Shown in pieces: positions 25,328-32,840 of a stretch of DNA of 41,057 bases. Origin of the DNA: an uncultured Clostridia bacterium (GTDB taxonomy: Bacteria; Bacillota; Clostridia; Oscillospirales; Ruminococcaceae); assembly GCA_947588805.1 (NCBI GenBank), contig CANPYR010000019.1, forward strand, positions 1-41,057. Direction: 5' to 3'. Under the pieces are notes generated by a model, which was not told where the DNA came from, ran no database searches, and worked only from the letters and a program-made list of their open reading frames with translations. Both the position numbers and the translations under genes were made by a program. The first letter of the stretch is position 1. Each line of letters opens with the position of its first letter.

Positions 25328-26494
25328 ATGCACGGTTTCATTTACGATATTAAAACAAAGGTTTATTTTGGAAGCAATCATCTTTCAACTCTCGGCGGCG
25401 AGCTTTCCGCGCTCGGAAAGAAGGTCCTGCTATGTCGCGGCGGCAGCTCGGTAATAAGATCCGGGCTTTACGGCAAAATAGTTTCCGAGATTAAATCAGC
25501 GGGGCTTGAAATGTTCGAGCTTACCGACATAGCTCCGAACCCGAGGATAGACAGCGTCCGCGAGGGAGTTAGGATCTGCAAGGAAAACGGCGTTGAAGTC
25601 GTTTTGGCGGTAGGCGGCGGCTCTGTTCTTGACTGCGCGAAATTTGTCTGCGCGGGGGCCTTATGCGACTTCGACCCTTGGAAATTCATGTCCGAGGGAG
25701 CGCCTGTCAAAAGAGCTCTTCCTCTCATCACCGTTCTCACGCTTTCCGCTACCGGATCCGAGATGAATCCGACGGGAGTGATTTCAAATCCCAAGACCAC
25801 CGAAAAGCTCGGAAGAAGCGCACCGGCGCTCCGTCCCGCGGTATCATATCTCGACCCCGAAAACACCTACACCGTTTCAAAATACCAGACCGCCTGCGGT
25901 TCCGCGGATATCCTCTCCCACATCTTCGAGGTCTATTTCCAGCGCGAACCGGGGATGTATATGATCGACTGCTTCATGGAGGGGCTGATGAAGACGGTTA
26001 TAAAGTACGCGCCGATAGCTCTTTCAGAGCCGGAAAACTATGAAGCCCGGGCGAACCTGATGTGGGCGTCGAGCTGGGCGATAAACGGCTTTATTTCCGC
26101 GCCCGCCGGCGGCGCTTGGAGCTGTCACCCGATGGAGCACGAGCTTTCCGCGTTCTACGACGTAACCCACGGGCTCGGGCTTGCGATCCTGACTCCGCGC
26201 TGGATGAAATACTGCTTATCCGAAGAAACGCTTCCGAGATACGTTCAGTTCGGCGTAAACGTCTTCGGGATAGATTCCTCGCTTCCAAAAAGCGTTATAG
26301 CGGAGCTTTCGATAAAAAAGGTCTCGGAGTTTTTATATGATACCCTGGGGCTTGACGACAGCTTCACCAAGATCGGAATCGGGAGAGAAAACTTCAAGGC
26401 GATGGCGAAAAAAGCCTGCGAAGGCGGCGTGATCAACGGATTCCGGCCGCTCGCGCAGGAGGATATAGAGAAGATATACGAAATGTGCTTATAA
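25328..26494 (+). CDS. Iron-containing alcohol dehydrogenase (butanol dehydrogenase type)
   Basis: NAD(P)H-dependent type III alcohol dehydrogenase that reduces aldehydes in fermentation. The 388-residue protein has the nucleotide motif AVGGGSVLDCAK (94-105, GGGS at 96-99) and the metal ligands Asp194, His198, His267 and His281 in SADILSHIF and HPMEHELSAFYDVTHG. This layout matches the BDH/YqhD branch. TCCGGAGG precedes ATG 25328. It follows the phosphohexomutase gene after 65 bases on the same strand. It is probably a housekeeping redox enzyme and not linked to xylan use. The substrate range cannot be read from sequence. Confidence 0.92.
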   Translation: MHGFIYDIKTKVYFGSNHLSTLGGELSALGKKVLLCRGGSSVIRSGLYGKIVSEIKSAGLEMFELTDIAPNPRIDSVREGVRICKENGVEVVLAVGGGSVLDCAKFVCAGALCDFDPWKFMSEGAPVKRALPLITVLTLSATGSEMNPTGVISNPKTTEKLGRSAPALRPAVSYLDPENTYTVSKYQTACGSADILSHIFEVYFQREPGMYMIDCFMEGLMKTVIKYAPIALSEPENYEARANLMWASSWAINGFISAPAGGAWSCHPMEHELSAFYDVTHGLGLAILTPRWMKYCLSEETLPRYVQFGVNVFGIDSSLPKSVIAELSIKKVSEFLYDTLGLDDSFTKIGIGRENFKAMAKKACEGGVINGFRPLAQEDIEKIYEMCL

Positions 26495-26519
26495 TTTATT
26501 AACTTATTCGTAAGAGCAA

Positions 26520-26571
26520 GCATGAAAAATTGCGAGCTTTACCCGCTCGCGCCGGGGATATTTGCGATTTA
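26520..26571 (+). repeat. Partial duplicate of the luxS 5' end
   Basis: This stretch aligns with the start of luxS (27119 onwards). AAAATTGCGAGCTTTACC matches AAAATTGCAAGCTTTACC, then CGCTCGCGCCGGGGATAT matches CGCTCACGCCGGGGATAT, with about 13 bases missing between and 2 bases missing in the A run. Read from ATG 26521 it encodes only 16 residues (MKNCELYPLAPGIFAI) before a stop. It lies about 600 bases upstream of the true gene, in the gap after the alcohol dehydrogenase gene. Confidence 0.7.
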
Positions 26572-26622
26572 ATATAAAGCTCGGCGCTTATGGACCGTGC
26601 CGAAAAAAGCGGGAGATTTATC

Positions 26623-27111
26623 ATGAAAATTTGCAGGAATTGCGAAAACGTCTTTGAATCCGGGAGTCTCTGCCCGGAATGCGGCGGCGCTTTGCACGAC
26701 GTGTCCGAAAAAGAGGAAAACGCCTACAACGCGCGCCTGAAAAGGACGGTAAGCCGGCAGTCTTCGCGCTCTTACGGCCTGAATTCGACATTTTCTGACA
26801 GTGTCTTAGGCTCTTTAAGCCTTTTCGGCACGTCGCTTCAAGGGCTCCGCCCGCTCCGGGCTGCAAAAGCTCAGACCGAAAACTACGTCGGGACTTATGC
26901 CGGCGCGGGGATCGTTTTCTTTCTTTTGGCGGCGATAAATTTCCTGGCTCCGAAGCTTGTCCGGGCGATCAGCTCGATCCGTCTTCGGCTGACCTCGGAT
27001 GAAAAACCTACCCCCTCGGCCTTTTGGGTCGCGACAAAAAATATCGCAAAATATGCTTATTTTGCCTTCGGTGCTATGCTTTTACTGCTTAATCTGATTG
27101 AAATTCTGTAG
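26623..27111 (+). CDS. Membrane protein with N-terminal zinc ribbon
   Basis: ATG 26623 has GGGAG 9 bases upstream; the in-frame ATG at 26590 has no site. The 162-residue protein begins with a zinc ribbon (CRNCENVFESGSLCPECG, about 4-21), which should be cytoplasmic. A basic, Ser-rich linker follows, then two transmembrane segments (about 95-115 and 140-160). No known domain is recognised in the rest. It is 8 bases upstream of luxS and so co-transcribed. A similar ribbon-plus-membrane design occurs in the small protein at 9243-9494, but the order is reversed and the sequences are not related by eye. Confidence 0.75.
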   Translation: MKICRNCENVFESGSLCPECGGALHDVSEKEENAYNARLKRTVSRQSSRSYGLNSTFSDSVLGSLSLFGTSLQGLRPLRAAKAQTENYVGTYAGAGIVFFLLAAINFLAPKLVRAISSIRLRLTSDEKPTPSAFWVATKNIAKYAYFAFGAMLLLLNLIEIL

Positions 27112-27119
27112 GTGATGAC

Positions 27120-27581
27120 ATGAAAAAAATTGCAAGCTTTACCGTTAATCACGATACGCTCACGCCGGGGATATATGTATCAAGAATAGACGGCGACTGC
27201 GTTACATACGACGTAAGGATGAAAACTCCTAACGCCGGAGACTATCTCTCCACAGGCGAAGCCCACACCGTCGAGCACCTCTTCGCTACCTACGCGAGAA
27301 ACAGCGACATATCCGACAGCGTTATATACGTAGGTCCGATGGGCTGCAGGACCGGATTTTATCTCATAGTGCGGGACTGCGTATCCTGCGAGAGGGTGAT
27401 AAAGCTTATAAACGAAGCGTTTGAATTCATCCGTGACTTCGCGGGGAAGATACCGGGCGCTGAGAGAAAAGAATGCGGGAACTGGCTCGACCACGATCTC
27501 AGGGCGGCCAAGAAGACCGCCGAGAAAATTCTTGAGACGTTTTCGGGATGGAGTCCCGAGAAGACGGTTTATCCCGAGTGA
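27120..27581 (+). CDS. luxS: S-ribosylhomocysteine lyase (LuxS)
   Basis: Splits S-ribosylhomocysteine into homocysteine and DPD, the precursor of autoinducer-2, in the activated methyl cycle. The 153-residue protein has every key residue: the metal motif HTVEH (His49, Glu52, His53), the catalytic Cys76 in GPMGCRTGF, and the third metal ligand Cys119 in ECGNWLDHDL. It starts 8 bases after the zinc-ribbon membrane protein with the weak site AGGTGATG. A partial copy of its own 5' end lies at 26520-26571. The GC-rich palindromic island downstream may act as its terminator. Confidence 0.97.
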   Translation: MKKIASFTVNHDTLTPGIYVSRIDGDCVTYDVRMKTPNAGDYLSTGEAHTVEHLFATYARNSDISDSVIYVGPMGCRTGFYLIVRDCVSCERVIKLINEAFEFIRDFAGKIPGAERKECGNWLDHDLRAAKKTAEKILETFSGWSPEKTVYPE

Positions 27582-27644
27582 CAGGCGCGTGATTCGGTTA
27601 TTAGTTATTGGTTATTGGCGAGGAGGGGTTCTGCAAAGAGCGGT

Positions 27645-27810
27645 TGGGAGACTCTGAGGGCGAAGCCCGCGGCCGTTCTACGAACGGCCGTCGCGCAAAC
27701 CGCCCCCGGGCGGCCTTTTGGGGCCGTTCGGGGGCGGTTTGTGCGAGCGCGCTCCGCGCGCCGGGCTTCGCCCGGGCCCCGGTGCGCGCTGAAGTCCTCC
27801 CTGGGAGACT
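27645..27810. repeat. GC-rich palindromic island flanked by 9-bp direct repeats
   Basis: Between two copies of TGGGAGACT (27645-27653 and 27802-27810) lies a 148-base block that is far richer in GC than its surroundings. It contains a perfect GGCCGTTC/GAACGGCC hairpin, a long stem CGCAAACCGCCCC with GGGGCGGTTTGTGCG, and outer arms GGGCGAAGCCCG and CGGGCTTCGCCCG. It looks like a REP-type or small transposed element. The direct repeats could be a target duplication. Several open frames cross it, but they are translations of palindromes and not convincing genes. Confidence 0.6.
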
Positions 27811-27837
27811 ATGAAACCCGAGCCCATTTCCCCTCGG

Positions 27838-30102
27838 CTACTTTTCAAGCCCCGCTAAGAACCTGAGTATCAGCACCGCGTCAAGGGAATTCACCTTTCC
27901 GTTGTTGTCTACGTCATAGTGCCTTTCCGAGCTCGCCTTATGCCCGCAGACTTCGCATTTTCCGTCCTTAACGGTATGAGCTTCGACGTTTTGGGTAAAT
28001 CCGCATACCGAGCAGATCTGCCAGTGTACCTCGCTCACAGCGCCGTATTCCGTAAAGCTGTGCTCGTGCGGGATACTGCTACCCTGCGGGGGATAGCTCA
28101 CCGAAGCTATCTCCGCGGTTCCGGAATATACCTTAACTTCAAATTTAGTCGTGAATCCGTGCGGCAGAACGCAGCTTCCGGACTGGACCGTGTACTGACA
28201 TATGTCGCTTCCCGATGTGATTTTTACCGTATAATTTCCAAAGCCCGAAGCGGTAAATGTCAGAAGAGAGGTCCATGGACCGCTTACGGTAAGCTCGCAC
28301 CCCGTTCCGTTTGCGTTCGGGACATAACCTCCGTACCAAGCTCCCGCGCTCTGTACGTTTCCGTCGGGATCGACGGTTGCAAATCCCACGACTCCCAAAA
28401 CTCCGTTCTCGGCGCAGGCGTGTACGACTATATAATTTAATTTTCCGGGGGCATATGTAACCTTAGCGTTTAATACGGCTAAATTATTTTCGGAATCTAC
28501 GACCTCGCCGTCGCAAATCGCGCTCACGCGATAGCTCTTCGCGCCCGGGTATGCGTTCCAAGCCACAGCCGCTGAGGAATCCGTCCCGAGAGTTACCGAA
28601 GCGATACCGGAGCCCGTGGTTGTTCCGGGGGAGGAAGATGACGCGGCGTAGCTCACCGAAGCGATCACCTGAGTGGTGGAATTTGACAGTACCGAAACGC
28701 TGAATGACGTGGACGAACCGTAAGGAATTGTGCAGTAGTTATAAGACGAATAAAAAGTCTGCTGTGGCGAACCGTTTGCCGGGGATACAATTACCACGAA
28801 CGGCCCGGGATCGGTTGCAGTCCAGTTTACCGTCGAATTATAGGCGCTGTTTATGGTTAATGTGCAGTTTACGCCGTAAACCGTATTTCCCGTTCCTGTC
28901 CCTGTTCCTGCGCCGGGAGTGTAAGTCACCTGTCCCGTCGGGCTGACGGTAGCGGTTCCTACGGTGTAAAGGATCTGGCTTCCTGAACAAGCCTGAACGG
29001 TAACGGTATTTTCATAACCGTATCTGAAGCTCACGGATACGCTGTTAGAAGTGATCTGATCCTTTTTGTCAACAACGACGCTGCCGTTATTGATAGCTAC
29101 AGTGACGAGATAGTGAGTAACTCCCGTGTTCGCCGAAGTGTTCCACGAAACGTTCAACGCAGTCGTTGAAGCTACGGTTACATATATCCCGTTGCCGCCC
29201 GAAGCAGTCCCGCCGCCGTTTGAATATGTAAACGTCGCATACGGAACGTTCGGATTGGAATATGTATAGATCGTAAACGTCACGCTCTGTCCGTACGCAA
29301 GCTTAGATATAACCTCGCTCACGTTCAGATAGTTATAAGGTATCGGGTTTACGGTAAGAGAATACATCTGCCCGTTAAGACTGTAAAATACGTAATACGA
29401 TACCCCCTCCCCCGCCGAAGTCCAGCTGAGTATTCCGTTAGCGCTCAGATTCACCCCGGAACCGGAAGCGCTGCCATTTCCGTAAGCGTTGTAATAATAT
29501 GTCGCGTAAGGGATGGAAGTATTGCTGCTTAAATATACTTGGAAATAAAGATTGTTTCCGTATACGCCGTAATTTCGGATAATATTTGAAACATTGATAT
29601 AAGTTTCGGTAATAGGAGCAGATGTAACCGCATATCTCTGGCCGTTTACATAATAGTAAACATAGTAGTAAACTCCGACTCCCGCGGACTGCCATGACAG
29701 CACGCCGTTGGTAAGCGTTATATTGCTTGACGAAGTGGTATTGCCGCCGGCGGCTCCCGAGATCGGGATGACTACGCTTGCGGAGGTCGTGGAGGTATCA
29801 AGAAGGATTCCTCCGGCGTTATAGGTCGAAACAACCGCGGTATAGGTGCCGCCGGAAAGATTCGACGCGGAATAACTGAGCGTCGCTGTCGCTAAAACTC
29901 TCTGTGCGCTGCCGTAAGCTGCGTTATCCCTGAGAAGCTGCACGGTGTAGTACGAAGCCCCGGATATCGCCGTCCAGGTGACGGTCACGCCGGTATCGCC
30001 GGACTTGGTGATGGAAGGATTTGCCGCGGCCGCAAATGCGCTTGTGCTGAACATGGAGATAATTAAAACGGCCGAAAGAATGATTGCGAGTGCTTTTTTC
30101 AT
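27838..30102 (-). CDS. Large secreted repeat protein with single dockerin-like motif
   Basis: ATG 30102 has GGAGGAA just upstream. The 754-residue protein has a signal peptide (1-25) and an FN3-like domain (about 27-113). Two similar 88-residue units follow (128-210 and 217-297; GVLSWQSAGVGVYYYVYYYV and GILSWTSAGEGVSYYVFYSL). Next comes a duplicated pair of beta domains, B1-C1 (about 303-487) and B2-C2 (about 499-672). Then come a Cys4 zinc-like motif (CSVCG...CEVCG, 697-720) and, at the very end, one EF-hand-like dockerin repeat (DVDNNGKVNSLDAVLILRFL). Classical dockerins have two repeats, so this is half a dockerin. Function unknown; the modular beta domains suggest surface binding. Transcribed from a consensus promoter, divergent from the GH5 gene. 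Confidence 0.85.
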   Translation of the reverse strand: MKKALAIILSAVLIISMFSTSAFAAAANPSITKSGDTGVTVTWTAISGASYYTVQLLRDNAAYGSAQRVLATATLSYSASNLSGGTYTAVVSTYNAGGILLDTSTTSASVVIPISGAAGGNTTSSSNITLTNGVLSWQSAGVGVYYYVYYYVNGQRYAVTSAPITETYINVSNIIRNYGVYGNNLYFQVYLSSNTSIPYATYYYNAYGNGSASGSGVNLSANGILSWTSAGEGVSYYVFYSLNGQMYSLTVNPIPYNYLNVSEVISKLAYGQSVTFTIYTYSNPNVPYATFTYSNGGGTASGGNGIYVTVASTTALNVSWNTSANTGVTHYLVTVAINNGSVVVDKKDQITSNSVSVSFRYGYENTVTVQACSGSQILYTVGTATVSPTGQVTYTPGAGTGTGTGNTVYGVNCTLTINSAYNSTVNWTATDPGPFVVIVSPANGSPQQTFYSSYNYCTIPYGSSTSFSVSVLSNSTTQVIASVSYAASSSSPGTTTGSGIASVTLGTDSSAAVAWNAYPGAKSYRVSAICDGEVVDSENNLAVLNAKVTYAPGKLNYIVVHACAENGVLGVVGFATVDPDGNVQSAGAWYGGYVPNANGTGCELTVSGPWTSLLTFTASGFGNYTVKITSGSDICQYTVQSGSCVLPHGFTTKFEVKVYSGTAEIASVSYPPQGSSIPHEHSFTEYGAVSEVHWQICSVCGFTQNVEAHTVKDGKCEVCGHKASSERHYDVDNNGKVNSLDAVLILRFLAGLEK

Positions 30103-30139
30103 TTGGATTCCTCCTCGGAAAGAATTTTGATATATTTTT

Positions 30140-30168
30140 ATTATACCGCGAAAGGCGGAAAATGTCAA
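30140..30168 (-). promoter_or_regulatory. Consensus sigma-A promoter of the dockerin-motif gene
   Basis: On the minus strand TTGACA (30163-30168) and TATAAT (30140-30145) are both perfect matches and exactly 17 bases apart. It begins about 40 bases before the start codon and rules out the longer upstream frame. Confidence 0.9.
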
Positions 30169-30185
30169 CGGCTGGCGGAAAGAGA

Positions 30186-30345
30186 AGCCTTGTAATTCTG
30201 AGATCTGAATTCTGTCCTCTGTCTTCTTGATCGGGTGGGAGTGTCTAAATCGCCCGCATTATTCATTATTTTTAAAATCGTCGCCATAGGCGACGCCTTG
30301 AAGTTCTGACATCTGACTTCTGACTTCTGTATTCTTGATGTGGCC
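30186..30345. repeat. TTCTGA-type dispersed repeat, locus C (direct repeat)
   Basis: Two similar copies of about 45 bases lie in the same orientation. The first (about 30190-30235) contains AATTCTGAGATCTGAATTC and CTTCTTGATCGGG; the second (about 30296-30345) contains AGTTCTGACATCTGACTTC and TTCTTGATGTGG. A third CTTGATCGGG follows at about 30359. Between the copies is a GTCGCC/GGCGAC hairpin. The family also occurs at 5778-5925 and 14786-14953. Nothing in this 335-base divergent gap looks like a gene. Confidence 0.65.
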
Positions 30346-30376
30346 GCCTTGGCCACATCTTGATCGGGCCATTTCC

Positions 30377-30405
30377 TTGACATTTTCCGATAAATATTGT
30401 ACAAT
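30377..30405 (+). promoter_or_regulatory. Promoter of the GH5 gene
   Basis: TTGACA (30377-30382) and TACAAT (30400-30405) are 17 bases apart, about 30 bases before the GH5 start. The first 13 bases (TTGACATTTTCCG) are identical to those of the divergent dockerin-gene promoter. Confidence 0.8.
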
Positions 30406-30437
30406 TATAATAACGCTTTCTTGAAAGGAGAAACAGC

Positions 30438-31835
30438 ATGAAAAAAATTTTTGCCGCTATTATTTCCGCGGTCCTGATCCTTTCCATTATCCCCTCCGCG
30501 GTATTTGCGGACTTTTCGGGAACGCTTGCCGCCGAATCCGACGGCGCTACCGTCACTCTGTCTTGGGAAAAGGCTTCGGGCGCTAAGGAGTATACCGTTT
30601 ATTACAGGCGCGCCGGGACCGATGACTTCAAATCCCTCGGAACATTCGGCTCTTTAAAGCTTAAAGTCAAAAAGCTTACCTCCGGCGCGGAGTACGAATT
30701 CAAGGTAAGATCGGACTCGGGCGAAGAAACCCCGGTCCTTAATATCACCCCCGAAACCGGAAAGAAAAAATCCGCGACCGCTTCGGATTCCGACGGGTTT
30801 GAATCGGCTGCGGACGCGGTAAAGAATATGGGCGCGGGGATAAATATCGGCAACTCCTTCGACTCCTGCGGCTCATGGCTTCCTAAGAACGCTACCGTAA
30901 AACAGTTTGAGGAAGCGTGGGGGAATCCTCAGATAACTAAAGCTCACGTCGAAGCTCTTAAAGACGCGGGCTTCGGCGCGGTAAGGCTCCCCATAACCTG
31001 GAATTATGTCTCGGATGAAAAGGGAAATATAAGAAAAGACTGGCTCGACAGGGTCCAGAAAGTCGTTGATTGGATCTTGGACGAGGGGATGTACTGCATA
31101 ATCAACGTCCATCACGATACCGGGACCGAGGGCTGGATACACGCTTCCGAGAGCTCATATAAAAACGGTAACGCGAGATTTGCTAACATCTGGAAACAGG
31201 TTGCCGAGCGCTTCAAGGACTACGGTGAAAAGCTTCTTTTCGAGTCGATGAACGAGACTTTAAACGATTCCAACGACTGGAATTCCAAGAACACAAACGA
31301 CTTCAAGATAATAACAAAGTGGCATCAGAAATTTATCGATACTATAAGGGCGACCGGCGGCAACAACGCCGTCAGAAATATAGTCGTGAACACCTACGCA
31401 GGTTCTTCGAGCGACTATTCGATAAATAACTTCGAGCTTCCTAACGATACCGTTTCGGGGCATATGATAATGGAGGTCCACAACTACGACCCGCAGGGCT
31501 TCACCTGGAAGAACGTCGGATATGATACCGAGCGTTCGGAATGGGGAACCGCGCAGGAGAAAAAGAACATGGAGCACTTTATTTCCACTCTTGCCGCAAG
31601 GGCCAAAAAGCTCGGAGTGCCCGCTATCGTAGGGGAATTCAGCTCCGACAACAAAAACAACGAATCGGAACGCGCAGAGCATGCGGAATACATGTACAAA
31701 ACCGCCGGAAAGAGCGGTATAGCGGTCTTCTGGTGGGACAACGGAGACCACAACGGCTGCAGGATCTTTGACCGTACCACCGGGAAGATCACCATGCCGA
31801 AGATCGTGGAAGCGATAATCGGAGCGACCAAATGA
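30438..31835 (+). CDS. GH5 endo-glucanase with N-terminal FN3-like domain
   Basis: Retaining endo-beta-glucanase, probably subfamily GH5_4 (cellulose, xyloglucan or mixed-linkage glucan). The 465-residue protein has a signal peptide (1-24), an FN3-like domain (about 26-105; ATVTLSWEKASGAKEYTVYY), and the catalytic barrel (about 120-465). Visible are GINIGNSFDSCG (134-145), VRLPITWNY (182-190), VHHDTG (224-229), acid/base Glu273 in ESMNETLN and nucleophile Glu400 in IVGEFSSD. AAAGGAG precedes ATG 30438. There is no lipobox, dockerin or anchor, so it should be secreted freely or held by the FN3-like part. No obvious terminator follows. Confidence 0.93.
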   Translation: MKKIFAAIISAVLILSIIPSAVFADFSGTLAAESDGATVTLSWEKASGAKEYTVYYRRAGTDDFKSLGTFGSLKLKVKKLTSGAEYEFKVRSDSGEETPVLNITPETGKKKSATASDSDGFESAADAVKNMGAGINIGNSFDSCGSWLPKNATVKQFEEAWGNPQITKAHVEALKDAGFGAVRLPITWNYVSDEKGNIRKDWLDRVQKVVDWILDEGMYCIINVHHDTGTEGWIHASESSYKNGNARFANIWKQVAERFKDYGEKLLFESMNETLNDSNDWNSKNTNDFKIITKWHQKFIDTIRATGGNNAVRNIVVNTYAGSSSDYSINNFELPNDTVSGHMIMEVHNYDPQGFTWKNVGYDTERSEWGTAQEKKNMEHFISTLAARAKKLGVPAIVGEFSSDNKNNESERAEHAEYMYKTAGKSGIAVFWWDNGDHNGCRIFDRTTGKITMPKIVEAIIGATK

Positions 31836-31932
31836 ATTATTGCATAAAAGGCTGCGGGTATCAAAAAACTTGCGCGAAATCCGGATAATATAGCTAATTG
31901 CCAAAACTTGAAACAGTTTTACTAAAAATTGC

Positions 31933-31964
31933 TTGACATTCCGAAGAATGTGTGGTAGTATAAT
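31933..31964 (+). promoter_or_regulatory. Promoter of the acidic surface protein gene
   Basis: A consensus TTGACA (31933-31938) is followed at 17 bases by TAGTAT (31956-31961), which overlaps a full TATAAT (31959-31964, 20-base spacing). Which -10 is used is unclear. The leader is about 50 bases and ends in a near-perfect AGGAGGT site, in keeping with strong expression. Confidence 0.65.
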
Positions 31965-32022
31965 AACTGTAGATTCTCAAATTTACTCAGAATCTTAAAA
32001 TGAATTTAGGAGGTCATAAAAA

Positions 32023-32691
32023 ATGACAAAGAAAATTCTTGCAGCCGTCATAGCCGTTATGATGGTTATGGCGCTCGCCGTAAGTGCTTTCGCAGCCGAC
32101 GTTACTGATATGAACGACGGTGCAAAGGACGTTTACGATGGCGAAAACGCACACGTAGCTATTCCCGAAGGCGTAGATACTGCTGACGGCGCTGTTATCA
32201 CCGTTCATGTTGTTGGACACAGCGATAACACTCAGTTCAGACTTTATCTTACCAATGCCGGCGACGCTAACGGCCGTGTTTCTGACATGGTTTACGTTGA
32301 CGGTGGCGATTTCGACATCACTGCTGAACTCAAGGTAGAGCTCGGCGTATATGACACTGACGTTGTTCCTACTCACGTTCAGATCAAGGGTCCTGACTAC
32401 CAGACTCCTCTTTCCAACACCACTATCACCCTCTTCGAATTCGTTGGCGCTGAGGAAACTGCTGCCGAGACCGAAGCTGAGCCCGAGGCAGAGGCGGAGG
32501 CTGAGGCTCCCGAAGCTGAGGCTGAGGCTGCTCCTGCCGAGACCGAGACCGAAGCTGCTCCTGCTCCCGAAGCTGAAGCTGCTCCCGCTCCTGCTGAGAC
32601 TACCCCTGCTGCTCCTGCAACCGGTATCGCTCTTTGCGTTATCCCCGCTGTAGTAGCTCTCGGCGCTGTAGCTGTCTCCAAGAAGCACTAA
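32023..32691 (+). CDS. Acidic Ala/Glu/Pro-rich surface protein, membrane-anchored
   Basis: A 222-residue protein with a signal peptide (1-24). Residues of about 26-142 form a beta-rich domain (GAVITVHVVGHSDNTQFRLY, FDITAELKVELGVYDTD) that I do not recognise. A repetitive Glu/Ala then Pro/Ala stalk runs from about 143 to 198. The C-terminus is PATGIALCVIPAVVALGAVA with the tail VSKKH. The end resembles a sorting-type signal (hydrophobic stretch, positive tail, PATG where LPXTG might be), but sortase use is unproven. Its codon choice (GCT, GTT, CCT, GAG) differs from neighbours, which favour GCG and GCC, and suggests very high expression. AGGAGGT precedes ATG 32023. Confidence 0.82.
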   Translation: MTKKILAAVIAVMMVMALAVSAFAADVTDMNDGAKDVYDGENAHVAIPEGVDTADGAVITVHVVGHSDNTQFRLYLTNAGDANGRVSDMVYVDGGDFDITAELKVELGVYDTDVVPTHVQIKGPDYQTPLSNTTITLFEFVGAEETAAETEAEPEAEAEAEAPEAEAEAAPAETETEAAPAPEAEAAPAPAETTPAAPATGIALCVIPAVVALGAVAVSKKH

Positions 32692-32796
32692 TTTTGGACT
32701 AAGCGAAAATAAAAAAAGCTCTCCCGATTGGGCAGCCCCGCATAAAACAACAAAACAGAAATTTTAATGTGACGGTCTGCCAAAAGGGTGCTAAAC

Positions 32797-32834
32797 AAAG
32801 CCATATCCGAGCAATCGGGTATGGCTTTTGCTTT
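32797..32834. terminator. Probable terminator between convergent genes
   Basis: AAAGCCATA pairs with TATGGCTTT around an inner TCCGA/TCGGG stem, with TTTTGCTTT on the plus strand and TTTGTTT on the minus strand. It lies between the surface-protein gene and the end of the XRE gene. Confidence 0.7.
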
Positions 32835-32840
32835 ATGTAG

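Noticed and set aside
27608-27866. Overlapping Ala/Arg-rich frames across the GC-rich island
   Set aside because: Three frames are open at once because the block is GC-rich and palindromic; none has a proper start site or a recognisable protein.
32351-32653. Leu/Arg/Pro-rich frame inside the acidic surface protein gene
   Set aside because: An out-of-frame reading of the Glu/Ala/Pro repeat.
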